Shown here: positions 54,505 to 64,000 of the stretch, one piece after another
Numbering within the stretch: the stretch's first letter is position 1
Layout of the letters: every line of letters begins with the position of its first letter
Program-made: the position numbers and the translations under genes
The notes under the pieces: generated by a model
The model's input: only the letters and a program-made list of their open reading frames with translations
The model's database searches: none
Told to the model about the DNA's origin: nothing
Assembly: GCA_032622095.1 (NCBI GenBank)
Contig: CP136062.1
Coordinates: 162,932,875 to 162,996,874 of the forward strand
Direction: 5' to 3'
From: Siphonodentalium dalli
Lineage: Eukaryota > Mollusca > Scaphopoda > Gadilida > Siphonodentaliidae
DNA: 64,000 bases

Positions 54505-57398
54505 ATCAGTTGAGAAAATTTTTAGGTTTCTGTGGTTTTTATAGGAAATTCGTCAAGAATTTTTCGGCAATTTCTAAACCCCTTACAGATTTACTCCCAC
54601 CCACTAATGTTAAGAAGTCAAAGAATAAGAAGAAATCATCTTTTACAGGTAAATGGAAATGGGAAAGTGAGCAGCAGTCTGCATTTAATTATTTGAAAGA
54701 TCGTCTTTCAAATCCCCCCATTTTAGGCTACCCAGACTATAGCAGACCATTTGAAATTCATATTGATGCGTCCCGGCATGGTTTAGGTTGTGTCCTTCTC
54801 CAGGAAGACGATGGCGTGATGCGGGTGATAGCATATGGCAGCCGAGGTACTACTGCCGCAGAGAAGAATTATCCCGCCCACAAATTAGAATTTTTAGCTT
54901 TGAAATGGACAGTGACGGAGAAGTTTTATGATTACTTATATGGAAATTATTTTGTTGTGTATACAGACAATAACCCATTAACTTATGTACTTACTTCAGC
55001 TAAATTAGATGCTACAGGTCAAAGATGGTTGTCAGCCCTTGGTGCTTTTAAATTTGATATTCTCTATAAGCCTGGTAAGACCAATACAGATGCAGATGTT
55101 TTATCTAGGTTGGACGAGCCTTCTTCAGCTTTTAATCATGAATTTATTCCAGTTGAATCTGTAAAGACTATCTGTAACTCTTTACAGGTTCAGCAGCCTT
55201 TTGTTGAGAGTTTATGTGTTGACTCTGATGTATTGAAACCAGTTGATGAATTAGGTTATGATCTTGATGAGATGAATTACAAGGATTGGAGGAGAGCACA
55301 GGAGCGAGATAATGTTTTATCATTTTGGATGACAGCAGTTAGGCAGAAGAAATGTCCGAATAGAAGGTCTTTGCCTCCTTCAAAGGATCATTCTCCTTTT
55401 TTCAGGCATTTTTCGAAGTTGAAGTTGCAGAGAGGTGTTTTATATAGAGAGTCAACTTTTAATGGTAGTTCAACGTCTCAACTTGTATTACCTTCTTCTT
55501 ATGTTAGACTTGTATTGAAGTCATTGCATAATGACATTGGACATCCCGGACGGGATAGGACTATTTCTCTGGTGAAAGAAAGATTTTATTTCCCCAGCAT
55601 TGACAGTATAGTAGATAACTGGATCAAGAATTGCCATAGATGTATAAGGAGAAAGACTTCTACAAATTTTAGAGCTCCTTTAGTTTCAGTTTCTACTTCA
55701 CAGCCACTCGAGTTAGTTTGTATTGATTTTTTGTGTTTAGAATCTTGTAAAGGTGGTTATGAAAATGTTCCTGTTATTACAGATCACTTTACTAAGTATG
55801 CTCAAGCTTTTGCTACCAAGAATCAGACAGCCAAGACTACAGCCGATGTCTTATTCAATAATTTCTTTATTCATTATGGATACCCACAGCGTATACATAG
55901 TGATCAAGGTGCAAATTTTGAGTCACAAGTCATTTCAGAACTCTGTCAGCTGTGTGGTATACAGAAGTCTAGGACTACGCCTTACCACCCCATGGGTAAT
56001 GGCATTACAGAACGATTTAATCGTACACTCATAGGAATGTTAGGTACTCTTCATCCTGACCAAAAGAAAGATTGGAAATCCTTTATTGGTCCACTTGTTC
56101 ATGCATATAATTGCACACGTCACGAAACTACAGGTTATGCACCATATTTGTTAATGTTTGGCAGAGAACCAAGGTTACCAATTGATGTCATGTTTGGTTT
56201 GCATAAATCTGAATCTGATGATGATCGTTCGTATTGTGATTATGTTACTGACCTTAAGCACAGACTTAGAGAATCTTACAGGTTAGCTTCCAGTGGTATG
56301 TCTAAGTCTCAAGAAGGTCATAAGAGGAATTATGACAAGAAAGTGAGAGGCGCTACTATACATGTAGGCGACCGTGTACTTGTTAAAACTTTAGCTTTTG
56401 ATGGCAGGCATAAATTGGCGGATAAATTTGATCCGGAGGTATATGTTGTGAAAGAGCAACCGAATAGTGATATTCCAGTTTTTGTATTACAGGATGACTC
56501 AGGTAGAACCAGAACTTTACATAGGAATCATTTATTACCTATTGGTTCAATTCCTTTTGATCTTCCAGTTGATGATCCAACAGTTAAACCCGATTCTTCT
56601 AAAGGTGTTGATGTTCCAGCTGGACAAGATCCTGTCAGACCTGTCCCCAAACCAAGAACTGCGAGGAAAGATTATATTCCAGGCACTGTTGACAAATCTC
56701 ATAAAGAGAACAGACTTAATGGTCGTGTTAGTGATAGTGATGAGGAGTCAGTGGTTATGTTTATACCGCATATTGTTCCAAGTGTTTCATTTGTTTCAGG
56801 TGATGCGGATAATGGAGGTCCACCTCGTCCTGATGACGATCGGCGTTCGAGGATGGATCCTGGTATTTCTTCCAGTGGTGACGACCACACTCCAAATAGG
56901 GAGCCTAGTGAAGATAATGTGATAGAATTTGTTTCAGATTATGATACACATGAGCCATTCGTTCAGTCAGAACTTAGGTCCACAGGTGTACATGTAGAGG
57001 CTGAGAATAGTGTTGAGATTAATGATATTGTTCCTTCTGCAGCTGTTGCAGATGATGGAGAACGAGTTAGCGGAGATGGTGATAGAATTGTAGCTTTTGT
57101 TTCAGATGATGTAGCCTCAGGTGTTCGTTCAGATGTAGTGATTAGTAGATCTGGTAATGAGGAAATTTCTTCCCATATAGATACCAGTGTGCCAAGTCCA
57201 GTGCCTAGGAGATCGACAAGAGAAAGGAGTAAGCCATCGTGGATGCAGAAAGGAGACTTTGTTGTCAATAAATTGCAACCTATTTCAGGTAGCATGATAG
57301 ACAAAAATGAGTTAATTAAGAAACTTACGGACAATCAGTTATTTTCCAGAGTTTCTCCTGATGTACTACAGTCAATATTTGAGTCAATACTTAAGTGA
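54505..57398 (+). CDS. Gag-Pol second part: RNase H, integrase, GPY/F-like module and acidic tail
   Basis: In the same phase as 51327-53468. It starts in the RT connection (LRKFLGFCGFYRKFV), then RNase H (IHIDASRHGLGCVL, VYTDNNPL), then integrase with the HHCC finger (HNDIGHPGR...CHRC), the catalytic D in CIDFL, D in HSDQGANF and E in NGITERFNRTL. A GPY/F-like module follows (GDRVLVKTL...LHRNHLLP, about 56365-56535), then about 285 residues rich in Asp, Ser and Val ending near RRSTRERSKPSWMQKGDF. Integrase inserts the cDNA into the genome. The frame opens upstream at 54324 inside the hAT-like element, but that part is not native to pol. Confidence 0.93.
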
Positions 57399-58381
57399 AC
57401 TCTTGTTTTCAGGTGATATCAGTTCACCTGTGCAAGATGTATCCATATTCAGTTTACTCATGTATTTATTCCAGTAAATTTTCAGAACATTAATATTTCC
57501 AGTTAGTTACAGTTGTGTCTGTGACTATCTATCTTTACAGTGCTTTTCTCTGTAACATGGCATTCACTGCCTTGTTAGGATATTTCTCACGTGTAATGTG
57601 AGCATTCAATCTGTGATGTACCTTGAACATATGTTGTGTCATATGTCAGATATTGTTGTGTCCATTGATTATCTATTAATATGTATTGTGTACTGTTAGG
57701 TATCATGTATCATCTTCGTACGATCAGAGGTATAACTAGTTTTCCAGCTGACGATCCAGTGTAGAGCTACGACTCATTTGAGGTACCAGTTTTCAAGGAA
57801 TTCTTTTTTTTCTTTTCTTATATGCTCTGTGAGGTGATATTATGTTCCTTTCAACTTATGATTATGTTTTTAACATTTGTGTTTTTGTTTACTCATTGAC
57901 ATTTCAGATGGACCAGTGTGAATTTTGTCTACTTCAAATATTGAAGCAGATTACGACTTTTCAGCTGATTATTTACCAGCTGTCTTGAATTATTCATGGC
58001 ATAGTTTCAGTTATTAGCAGGGATCAATAGCGGTGACAGTATTCTATGTTCAGTATATTTAGGTTATGATAGTGTTACATATAATCTCATTATTGCAGAG
58101 ATACACGACAAATTTTCGACTGACGATCCAGTGGTTTAACTATTTGAGGTTCCAGTTCTCCAAGAAAATTTTGTTTCTATTTATATACTCTGGTGATATA
58201 TAGTGTTCATATCATTTCTCTTTCAGCTAATCGGTTTCGAGATTAGTTCTGAATTCAGTTTTTGAACTCTGAATTTATTACATCGTGGTTTAGATGGTGC
58301 TCTACTATTATTTTTCAGAGTGTGAGAGTTTATTGATATTTTGTAGCTTTCAGTTGAATGATGCGGAGATCATTCGCCAAC
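57399..58381 (+). other. 3' untranslated region of the Ty3 element
   Basis: About 1 kb without an open frame. A diverged duplication is visible: CAGCTGACGATCCAGTG near 57746 and CGACTGACGATCCAGTG near 58118, each followed by a TTTGAGGT.CCAGTT word. No envelope-like frame was found. Confidence 0.7.
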
Positions 58382-58392
58382 AGGAGGGAGAG
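58382..58392 (+). promoter_or_regulatory. Polypurine tract
   Basis: AGGAGGGAGAG directly precedes the 3' LTR, the normal position for the plus-strand primer of an LTR element. Confidence 0.85.
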
Positions 58393-59446
58393 TGTGACGG
58401 TGTAATTTAGCCCTAGTTTATATACAACTAATACAAGTTAATACTGACAACTAGCAGCTAACATATTCATCCATATCACCGGTATTTACGACATCCCGTT
58501 TACCCTCTCAACTTTGCTGTATTCGCTCCGTCCCTGTCTTATCACTGTCACTTCAGCCCAATGCTAAACGCTCTAGTATCGCTACGTCAACTAGTACAGG
58601 TAAGCTCGCAGCTGATTGGATGACACATGGTCGCGCGTAAATTGTCAAAGGTCAATCTAGTTTCGCGGGGTTTTAGATTAGTTGGTCAGAAAGTAAAGTT
58701 GTCTTCGGAAAGTTATTGTCTTAAAGTCTTAGTTTATTTTGTCGTCAAGATGTCGTCAAGTTGTTTAGACTATCGTTGTATACAGATCCTGACATAGTGG
58801 CCTATGTCTCATTGAACTGGTATGTTCACAGTTTCTATATTTTATCGTTATAACATGTTTTTATTAATACTTTTGTCTTCAAGTAAATCACCATAGAGTT
58901 TGTCCATTTTGACATAAAGTATATTTCCTATTTTAATTATATTTTAATGTGATTACTTTTGTGAGGTTATCTCCCGATAACCTGAGATGCCAGTTTGTAG
59001 ATATCTCAATTAGATAGATTGGATATCTGGCATTTCTTGTATTTTCAGGAACTCCTCAAGTTCCTTTAACATATATTTGTGTATGCACATATGCGTGCTT
59101 ATCATGCAAATGGTAATATATTTGCATTTGGTTGCAGGGCCTATTCTATGCCTATACTGATGTATGATAACACTCTCTGTGTTATGTGAACAGACTATGC
59201 CAGTCTGTGGATGATGTTTGATTGTATGTGTTGGTGGTGATGATGATGATAATCAAGATGTGTTATTAAGATGAATAAATGCTATTGAAGACTACAAAAG
59301 GTAATATGAACTTTCCATAGACCCTGCCCACCAAGACTGAGAATTAATTGACGGAGCCCATACTGCCAAGGCTAACTATATAAATTTAATGTCAAAGGCT
59401 CAAGGACATTTAATAATATAAATGGACCCAAAGTAACCCTATGACA
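58393..59446 (+). repeat. 3' LTR
   Basis: Same length and apparently same sequence as 48146-49199, which implies a recent insertion. It is followed by CTAA, the target duplication. Confidence 0.95.
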
Positions 59447-60650
59447 CTAATATGTCAGACAGTTTTAGCAAAGCCAGACACACCGGTCCCTGTCACCAAA
59501 GCCAGACACCCCCGGTCCCTGTCGCCAAAGCCACTTCTCTGAGCGACAAGTTCCCAACAGTCCTGTTCCAAGTCAAGACGACCATACTGAATTATTTTTG
59601 AAATCATGCACTTACTTTTGAGACCATCGGCATTAGCACTACTATCTCAGAAGCTAGTAATTGTTCTGGGATATAGCCCACCAGAATGCTAAAAATGTAT
59701 CTGTAAGTGGTGCAATGTTTGGAATATATCAGCGCTCCTGAAATTCGTTGAAAACGTTGCTGGAAAATCACTCCCTGTGATAAAAACTCCCTATGATTAA
59801 ATCACTCCCTGTGATAAAAATCACTCCCTATGCTAAGATCACTCCATATGATAAAATCACTCCCTATGATAAGATCACTCCCTATGATAAAATCACTCCC
59901 TATGATAAAATCAGGGCTAATTCATCTAGGAACGAACGACATCACACACACAAACTGCCTTGCGAATTCCGTCGTTCTGAACAGCTGAATATCACTGAAG
60001 CTCAAGCAAAAATAACAACACTTCTCCAGAATGAGAAACTGACATATTTCAGCATACCTCCCAAACTGACATATTTCAGCATACCTCTGAGAACAGGAAA
60101 CAACGGTCGTGCCGATGACCACAATTATGTCGTGTTCATTATCAACGAATTTCTCTCTGATATGTGTAGTCGAATCTCAAATTATACATATCTTCAATAC
60201 ATTCTCAGATGCCAATGGTGCAAATCAACTTTTTTTCAGCAAACGTGATCGCAAAGGAATTCACTTAAGCCAAGAAGGCAGAGAAACAAAAAGAAGGCAG
60301 AGCAATTCTAATAGAGGCTTTCGTCGATGCTGTCACTCCAAAAGGGAATAAACCGCCTTCTTCAATTCCACCATCACCAAATCCAGAGATATCGAACAAA
60401 CAATCTGGCCGACATTATAGAGCACCTACAGACAGCTTTAGTGTGCGTTTTTCTATTATGTGTGTCTTCCGAGGCTCTGGTGCTAACAGATACGTATCTG
60501 CCAGGATAAATGGCACTTGACGTCTATCGAAATGGACTACGCTGTGAATATTTGTGTATATAAAACTTGACTCACGTATATTACTATGTAATGTATATAT
60601 ACTCCCCGCATATGGAGGCAATAAATAAATAAATGTAAAAGGCTCTCGGG
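59447..60650 (+). other. Retroposon debris with short tandem repeats
   Basis: It holds a duplicated GGTCCCTGTC.CCAAAGCCA at about 59485-59530, six or more 18-bp units of ATCACTCCCTATGATAAA at 59765-59912, and a 27-bp duplication (AACTGACATATTTCAGCATA) at 60033-60086. Plus-strand frames give FFSKRDRKGIHLSQEGRE near 60230, faintly like the C-terminus of SGNH/esterase-type ORF1 proteins of LINEs. The block ends GGAGGCAATAAATAAATAAA at 60614-60633, a LINE-like tail. No intact gene was seen. Confidence 0.4.
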
Positions 60651-60929
60651 GCTTGTTTTCGCTAAGCGCGACATCAGACAGATAAGAGTGACATTACAGT
60701 CGGACTTATAGCGTATAACTCTTATAACTGCAGGGACCAGCAATATAACTCGAAAATGAACGCCAATAGCATCACTATTAGTGGCGCCGTCTGTTGGACA
60801 CGAGCGTTAACAGTAACATTAATTGATGCAGTGAGATGTAAGCTATACACGTATCCGTTCTCACTTCCAAACAGACAACTTACGTGTAGACTGAACTATT
60901 GTTATTTTGTTTTAAGCCTGTGATATTGT
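60651..60929. other. Unassigned spacer
   Basis: Nothing was recognised. Confidence 0.3.
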
Positions 60930-61310
60930 TAAAGACATATTATGGACTTGTTCGGGTACTTGGAACTAATAAGTTAGTATTTAGGTGCTATGCCAACTAG
61001 AGGAATATAACATTCTACTAATATCGCCGAAAATCTCAAACAAATCGACCGTTCCACTTCATAGAAAATACGCTACGCTTAATTGTAAATATTTACTTCT
61101 CGATGCGGGACGCAAATATCGGCGATAAACTAACGTAAACGATTTAATCATCGATAATCACTGCATTTAATTAATATGTAAGAATGACGGTGTTTTTTGT
61201 CAATTTGATATAATATTTTTCAAATTAACTACTTTGAGCAAGATTATTCTCCAATTCTATGTGTTCACCCCACCGGAGTGTTTCATATCACTTTAATTTA
61301 GTTTATTTTC
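60930..61310. repeat. Unclassified dispersed repeat module, copy C (partial)
   Basis: It shares ATCGCCGAAAATCTCAAACA, GTAAATATTTACTTCTCGAT, AACTACTTTGAGCAAGATTA and GGAGTGTTTCATATCACTTT with the copies starting at 39300 and 44160. The later blocks are missing. Confidence 0.6.
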
Positions 61311-62156
61311 GATTAATATGTGGACTGGGAAATGTGCTGATTGTCGGAATATTGAGTTGTAATATTTTGGGATTGTTTCCGCACAAGTTGGGACTCTTCT
61401 TGGTGCTTAAGAGTAACTTTAAGGAAGGGGTAAAAGTGTCAATTGGTGTTGTATTTTTAATAAAACAAGATGTTTTTGAAGCCATTTTCCTAGACTTGGT
61501 GTGATTTCGTGACAATCGAGAAACATCGAAGACGCGGCATATTGATGGGTCATTTCTGCTACCAAAGCGATAAATCACCTAATAATAATTGTTTATGACA
61601 AATATTAAAAGTTAAAAGGTTATCTTCGTCATAGGTTATAATTTATAAACTACAGTTTAAAAATTATGAACATTTCCTCAAGAATATAATGATAGTATGA
61701 ATGCGATAATATCCACAAAACATACTTTGTGTGAGCCAAGCGTTTGTTTATATACAGACGCAAAGAGTGAGCGATAAGCAAAACACTCAACAACGTGGCG
61801 TTTTAGGAGAATGATTCACGGTGACCCATTCTACAACGAAATCTTGAGAGGCGACGATTAGCGAGCGCTATACCTGTATGTTGTAAATAACTTGGTAGCA
61901 GTATTAACAAAAGTGTTAGGTGTTTTGCTTATCGCATACTCTTTACGTACTGTACTGTAACAAACTTTGGCTATTGTCTACATATTAATACAGCCCACGA
62001 ACTTTACACTAACATACTATTTACGCGATATTTATGATTGGTATAAGAACATAGGTTGTCTATATATATTTTTTAATACTCGTCTGTTTATGGCGGTTTT
62101 AACGGCTTTGATTGTTTTAACAGCAATAACCACCGCGGAGGCCATCCGATGCCTTT
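61311..62156. other. Unassigned sequence, no gene seen
   Basis: Only short chance frames were seen. Confidence 0.3.
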
Positions 62157-62524
62157 TTAACCCTTTACCCAACAAAACGGCCAAAACCGGCCAAATAAAG
62201 CTGCAACAGCCTAAATTATCTTGGGTCTGTCTCAATAAAACCATACAAATATGGATATCATTGGAACCGGCTCATTGACCACATTGTGATGGTTACAGTT
62301 ATGCCCTGTGCCAATGCATTCTCTTATATATGCGAGTCGACCATAGGTCGCCTCGCATATATAAGAGAATGCATTGGCCTAAAAAAAAAAAATCTTACAT
62401 TCTTTAACAATTTTATAATTTTTAATGTGTTAAGCCAATGCATTCTCTTATATATCCCTATGGTCGACTCGCATATATAAGAGAATGCATTGGCACAGGG
62501 CCCTTCTGTTGGGTAAAGGGTTAA
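62157..62524. mobile_element. piggyBac-type hairpin MITE, copy 5
   Basis: TTAACCCTTTACCCAACA at the left, TTGGGTAAAGGGTTAA at the right. The left palindrome is complete. In the right palindrome one arm has lost the GCGAGGCGA part (TTATATATCCCTATGGTCGA). The inter-palindrome spacer is shorter than in the other copies. Confidence 0.92.
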
Positions 62525-62755
62525 TGTGTAATGGGAATGTTCTGATATCAAGCTGATCTAAAACTGCACAGAACCAAGCGATTTATTCTGAGTTAGATTT
62601 GGCGCCGCGCGTATAGTTGCTTCGTGTTCGTGGTCATGCAGTATAGAACTAAAGAGCTATATATTCAAATATTGCTCAAATCAAATATACCACGAATGAA
62701 GTATTCATCTTAGGCCATAACTTGCTAAACATTTGGTAATTTTCATGGATTTGTT

Positions 62756-62916
62756 TCATTTCCTTTCTGCCTTGAGTCTGTTTTGAGCGGTTTTGGGTTC
62801 GACGGCCATCTCAGCATCGAGGATTCGATCGACAGGCATGTCGTTGTTGGCATTACTCGTGCTCTCCACCTCTCCCTCTCCTTTCTCTTTGTTTCGGATG
62901 CGTTCTTCCTGGACAG
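62756..62916 (-). CDS. RXR: RXR (retinoid X receptor) hinge exon, partial gene
   Basis: After a good acceptor (TTTTACAATTTTGGCAG, ending at 62917), the minus strand encodes [19 protein letters not shown] and then [20 protein letters not shown] before KT. This is the stretch joining the DNA-binding domain to the ligand-binding domain in RXR/ultraspiracle nuclear receptors (human form VQEERQR...[28 protein letters not shown]). The intron position just before VQEER also fits. RXR is the common heterodimer partner of nuclear receptors. After PKTAQ the frame runs into unrelated residues and a TGA at 62756-62758, and no GT donor is obvious there. The exon end is therefore uncertain, and an isoform end or a decayed exon is possible. 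DNA-binding exons would lie beyond 64000. No ligand-binding exon was seen to the left in this window. Confidence 0.75.
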
Positions 62917-63059
62917 CTGCCAAAATTGTAAAATTTGCCGTCATGAATTAAATCACCACCGACTTTTTTTTCTTAAAGTTTTTAAATGAGGACAACAAGA
63001 AAAGGATCAAAATAAAGTGATTAGCAGATCTGATTCTCATTTCGACCCGCACCCACACA

Positions 63060-63210
63060 AGATCATCGTGATGGTGACGATGGTGATGATGATGATGATG
63101 ATGATGATAAAGGTGGTGGGGATGATTATGATGATGATAATTGTGGTGGTGATGATGATGATGATAATGGTGGTGGTGGTGGTTGTGGTGGTGATGGTGG
63201 TGGTGATGTC
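63060..63210. repeat. GAT/GGT trinucleotide microsatellite
   Basis: Runs of GATGATGAT and GGTGGTGGT give polyhistidine and polymethionine frames on the two strands, which are artefacts. Confidence 0.95.
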
Positions 63211-63490
63211 GTATGACACAATTAATTGCTCTATATTGATCTCGACTGATAAGCATTTCAAATCAATATGCCATGTCGAATTCGATTAATCATCACTGAA
63301 CATTCACTAATCCCCAATGACAGGTCTAAGTTTGAATAATGTATCAGATAGAATCAGCTTGTGCCGTGGGTGGCACCAATGGACTGTCTGGAGTACTCTG
63401 GTACCTAGGTAGCACTACATGATATCACGCATATTTACGCGACGACTGAACACTGGTGAGGTTCTTCTTGTATGTGTACCTCGTATACAT

Positions 63491-63884
63491 TAAGGGTATG
63501 TCCATACGCTGGCAAGTTTGCACTGTATGATTTGCAGACATTTCGTCGTAGAAAACGACATGGTGCCATAATATGAGCTGAAAATGCACCTAAAATGCAT
63601 CTGTACCATAGCTATAACCACGTGCGAAGTAAAATATATGTAATGCCAACTGTAGCGATGCTGCCGGAATTTGCCTGTAAATAACATGCAATTATCTCGC
63701 AAGAATAAATCATACAGGTATTTGAAGGCAAATGCCAGTATCACCATTACAAGTAGAGGAACTACATAAATCTTACTTCTCATGTCGTTCCCTTTGATAA
63801 AGATGCATGTTATATGCACGTTCTGTTCATATTCTGGCACCATAGGATTTTCTATGAGAAAATGCCTGCTAAAAATGCCATGCC
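63491..63884. mobile_element. MITE of the GGTACGTTCATAC family, second copy
   Basis: It starts TAAGGGTATGTCCATACGCT and carries GGCAAGTTTGCACTG. The right inverted end contains GGCACCATAGGATTTTCTAT and GAGAAAATGCCTGC but stops before the terminal bases. The middle word ATTATCTCGCAAGAATAAAT matches the copy at 8559-8956. Confidence 0.75.
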
Positions 63885-64000
63885 TAAGGGTACGTTAATC
63901 CAGTGGCACGTTTGCACGGCATATTTTGCGTGCATTTTCTCATAGAAAATCCTATGGTGCCAGAATATGAACAGAACGTGCATACAACATGCATCTTTAT
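63885..64000. mobile_element. MITE of the same family, third copy, cut by the window edge
   Basis: It starts TAAGGGTACGTTAATCCAGT directly where the previous copy stops, then GGCACGTTTGCACGGCAT and CATAGAAAATCCTATGGTGC. The two copies are head to tail, or one has inserted into the end of the other. Confidence 0.7.

Larger units (their letters stand above)
48146..59446 (+). mobile_element. Ty3/gypsy-class LTR retrotransposon, complete but with a nested insertion
   Basis: Two 1054-bp LTRs enclose a primer-binding site, a 2.1-kb leader, a gag-pol frame, a 1-kb 3' region and a polypurine tract. The 4-bp CTAA flanks both ends (48142-48145 and 59447-59450), the expected target duplication. The order protease, RT, RNase H, integrase is that of the Ty3/gypsy (Metaviridae) class. 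A 1.05-kb hAT-like element sits in pol between RT and RNase H. Without that insertion the total would be about 10.2 kb. Confidence 0.95.

Noticed and set aside
55753-56922. Additional plus-strand ORFs inside the integrase region
   Set aside because: They lie in alternative phases of the Gag-Pol frame, which carries all the conserved motifs.
62948-63289. Polyhistidine and polymethionine ORFs
   Set aside because: They come from the GAT/GGT microsatellite.

Overview
The window reads as nuclear DNA of an invertebrate animal. It is AT-rich and gene-poor, and more than half of it is recognisable mobile-element or tandem-repeat sequence. Two pieces of host coding sequence are convincing: an intronless aminergic G-protein-coupled receptor of the tyramine/octopamine type (18103-19293, minus strand) and one exon of a retinoid X receptor (RXR) gene (62756-62916, minus strand). 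A tyramine/octopamine-type receptor together with an RXR hinge carrying an [10 protein letters not shown] stretch fits a protostome (possibly a lophotrochozoan) or a basal deuterostome. The species cannot be named from this sequence.

Layout. 0.6-2.1 kb: decayed Helitron Rep gene. 2.2-6.4 kb: degenerate short repeats and MITEs. 6.6-7.8 kb: an L1/Tx1-type LINE remnant in which ORF1 is joined directly to the tail of ORF2. 8.5-11.5 kb: MITEs around 57-bp and 33-bp minisatellites. 12.6-16.2 kb: TTAA-flanked MITEs, a second LINE ORF1 relic and an hAT-like non-autonomous copy. 16.9-17.9 kb: hairpins and a 21-bp minisatellite. 18.1-19.3 kb: the receptor. 19.4-24.3 kb: a nest made of a 90-bp host duplication around a short retroposon-like insertion, which is itself split by a 4.3-kb Polinton/Maverick-like element. 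That element has 1.3-kb terminal inverted repeats, a 6-bp target duplication and one packaging-ATPase-like gene. 24.45-28.48 kb: a 4-kb non-coding foldback element made mostly of tandem repeats. 29 kb: a LINE RT fragment. 31.07-36.92 kb: a near-full-length endonuclease/RT LINE on the minus strand between two 328-bp direct repeats. 36.8-47 kb: MITEs, a large diverged satellite array and copies of an unclassified repeat module. 48.15-59.45 kb: a complete Ty3/gypsy-class LTR retrotransposon with equal-length 1054-bp LTRs, whose pol gene is interrupted by a 1.05-kb hAT-like insertion. 59.5-64 kb: retroposon debris, the RXR exon and more MITEs.

The most unusual items are the miniature Polinton-like element, the two very long direct duplications flanking non-LTR-type insertions (328 bp and 90 bp), the row of nine evenly spaced TTTTTTCAG acceptor-like motifs in the leader of the Ty3 element, and a TTAA MITE family whose integration site can be read from an occupied satellite unit. 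All identifications rest on reading the sequence and on recalled family hallmarks. No database search was run.
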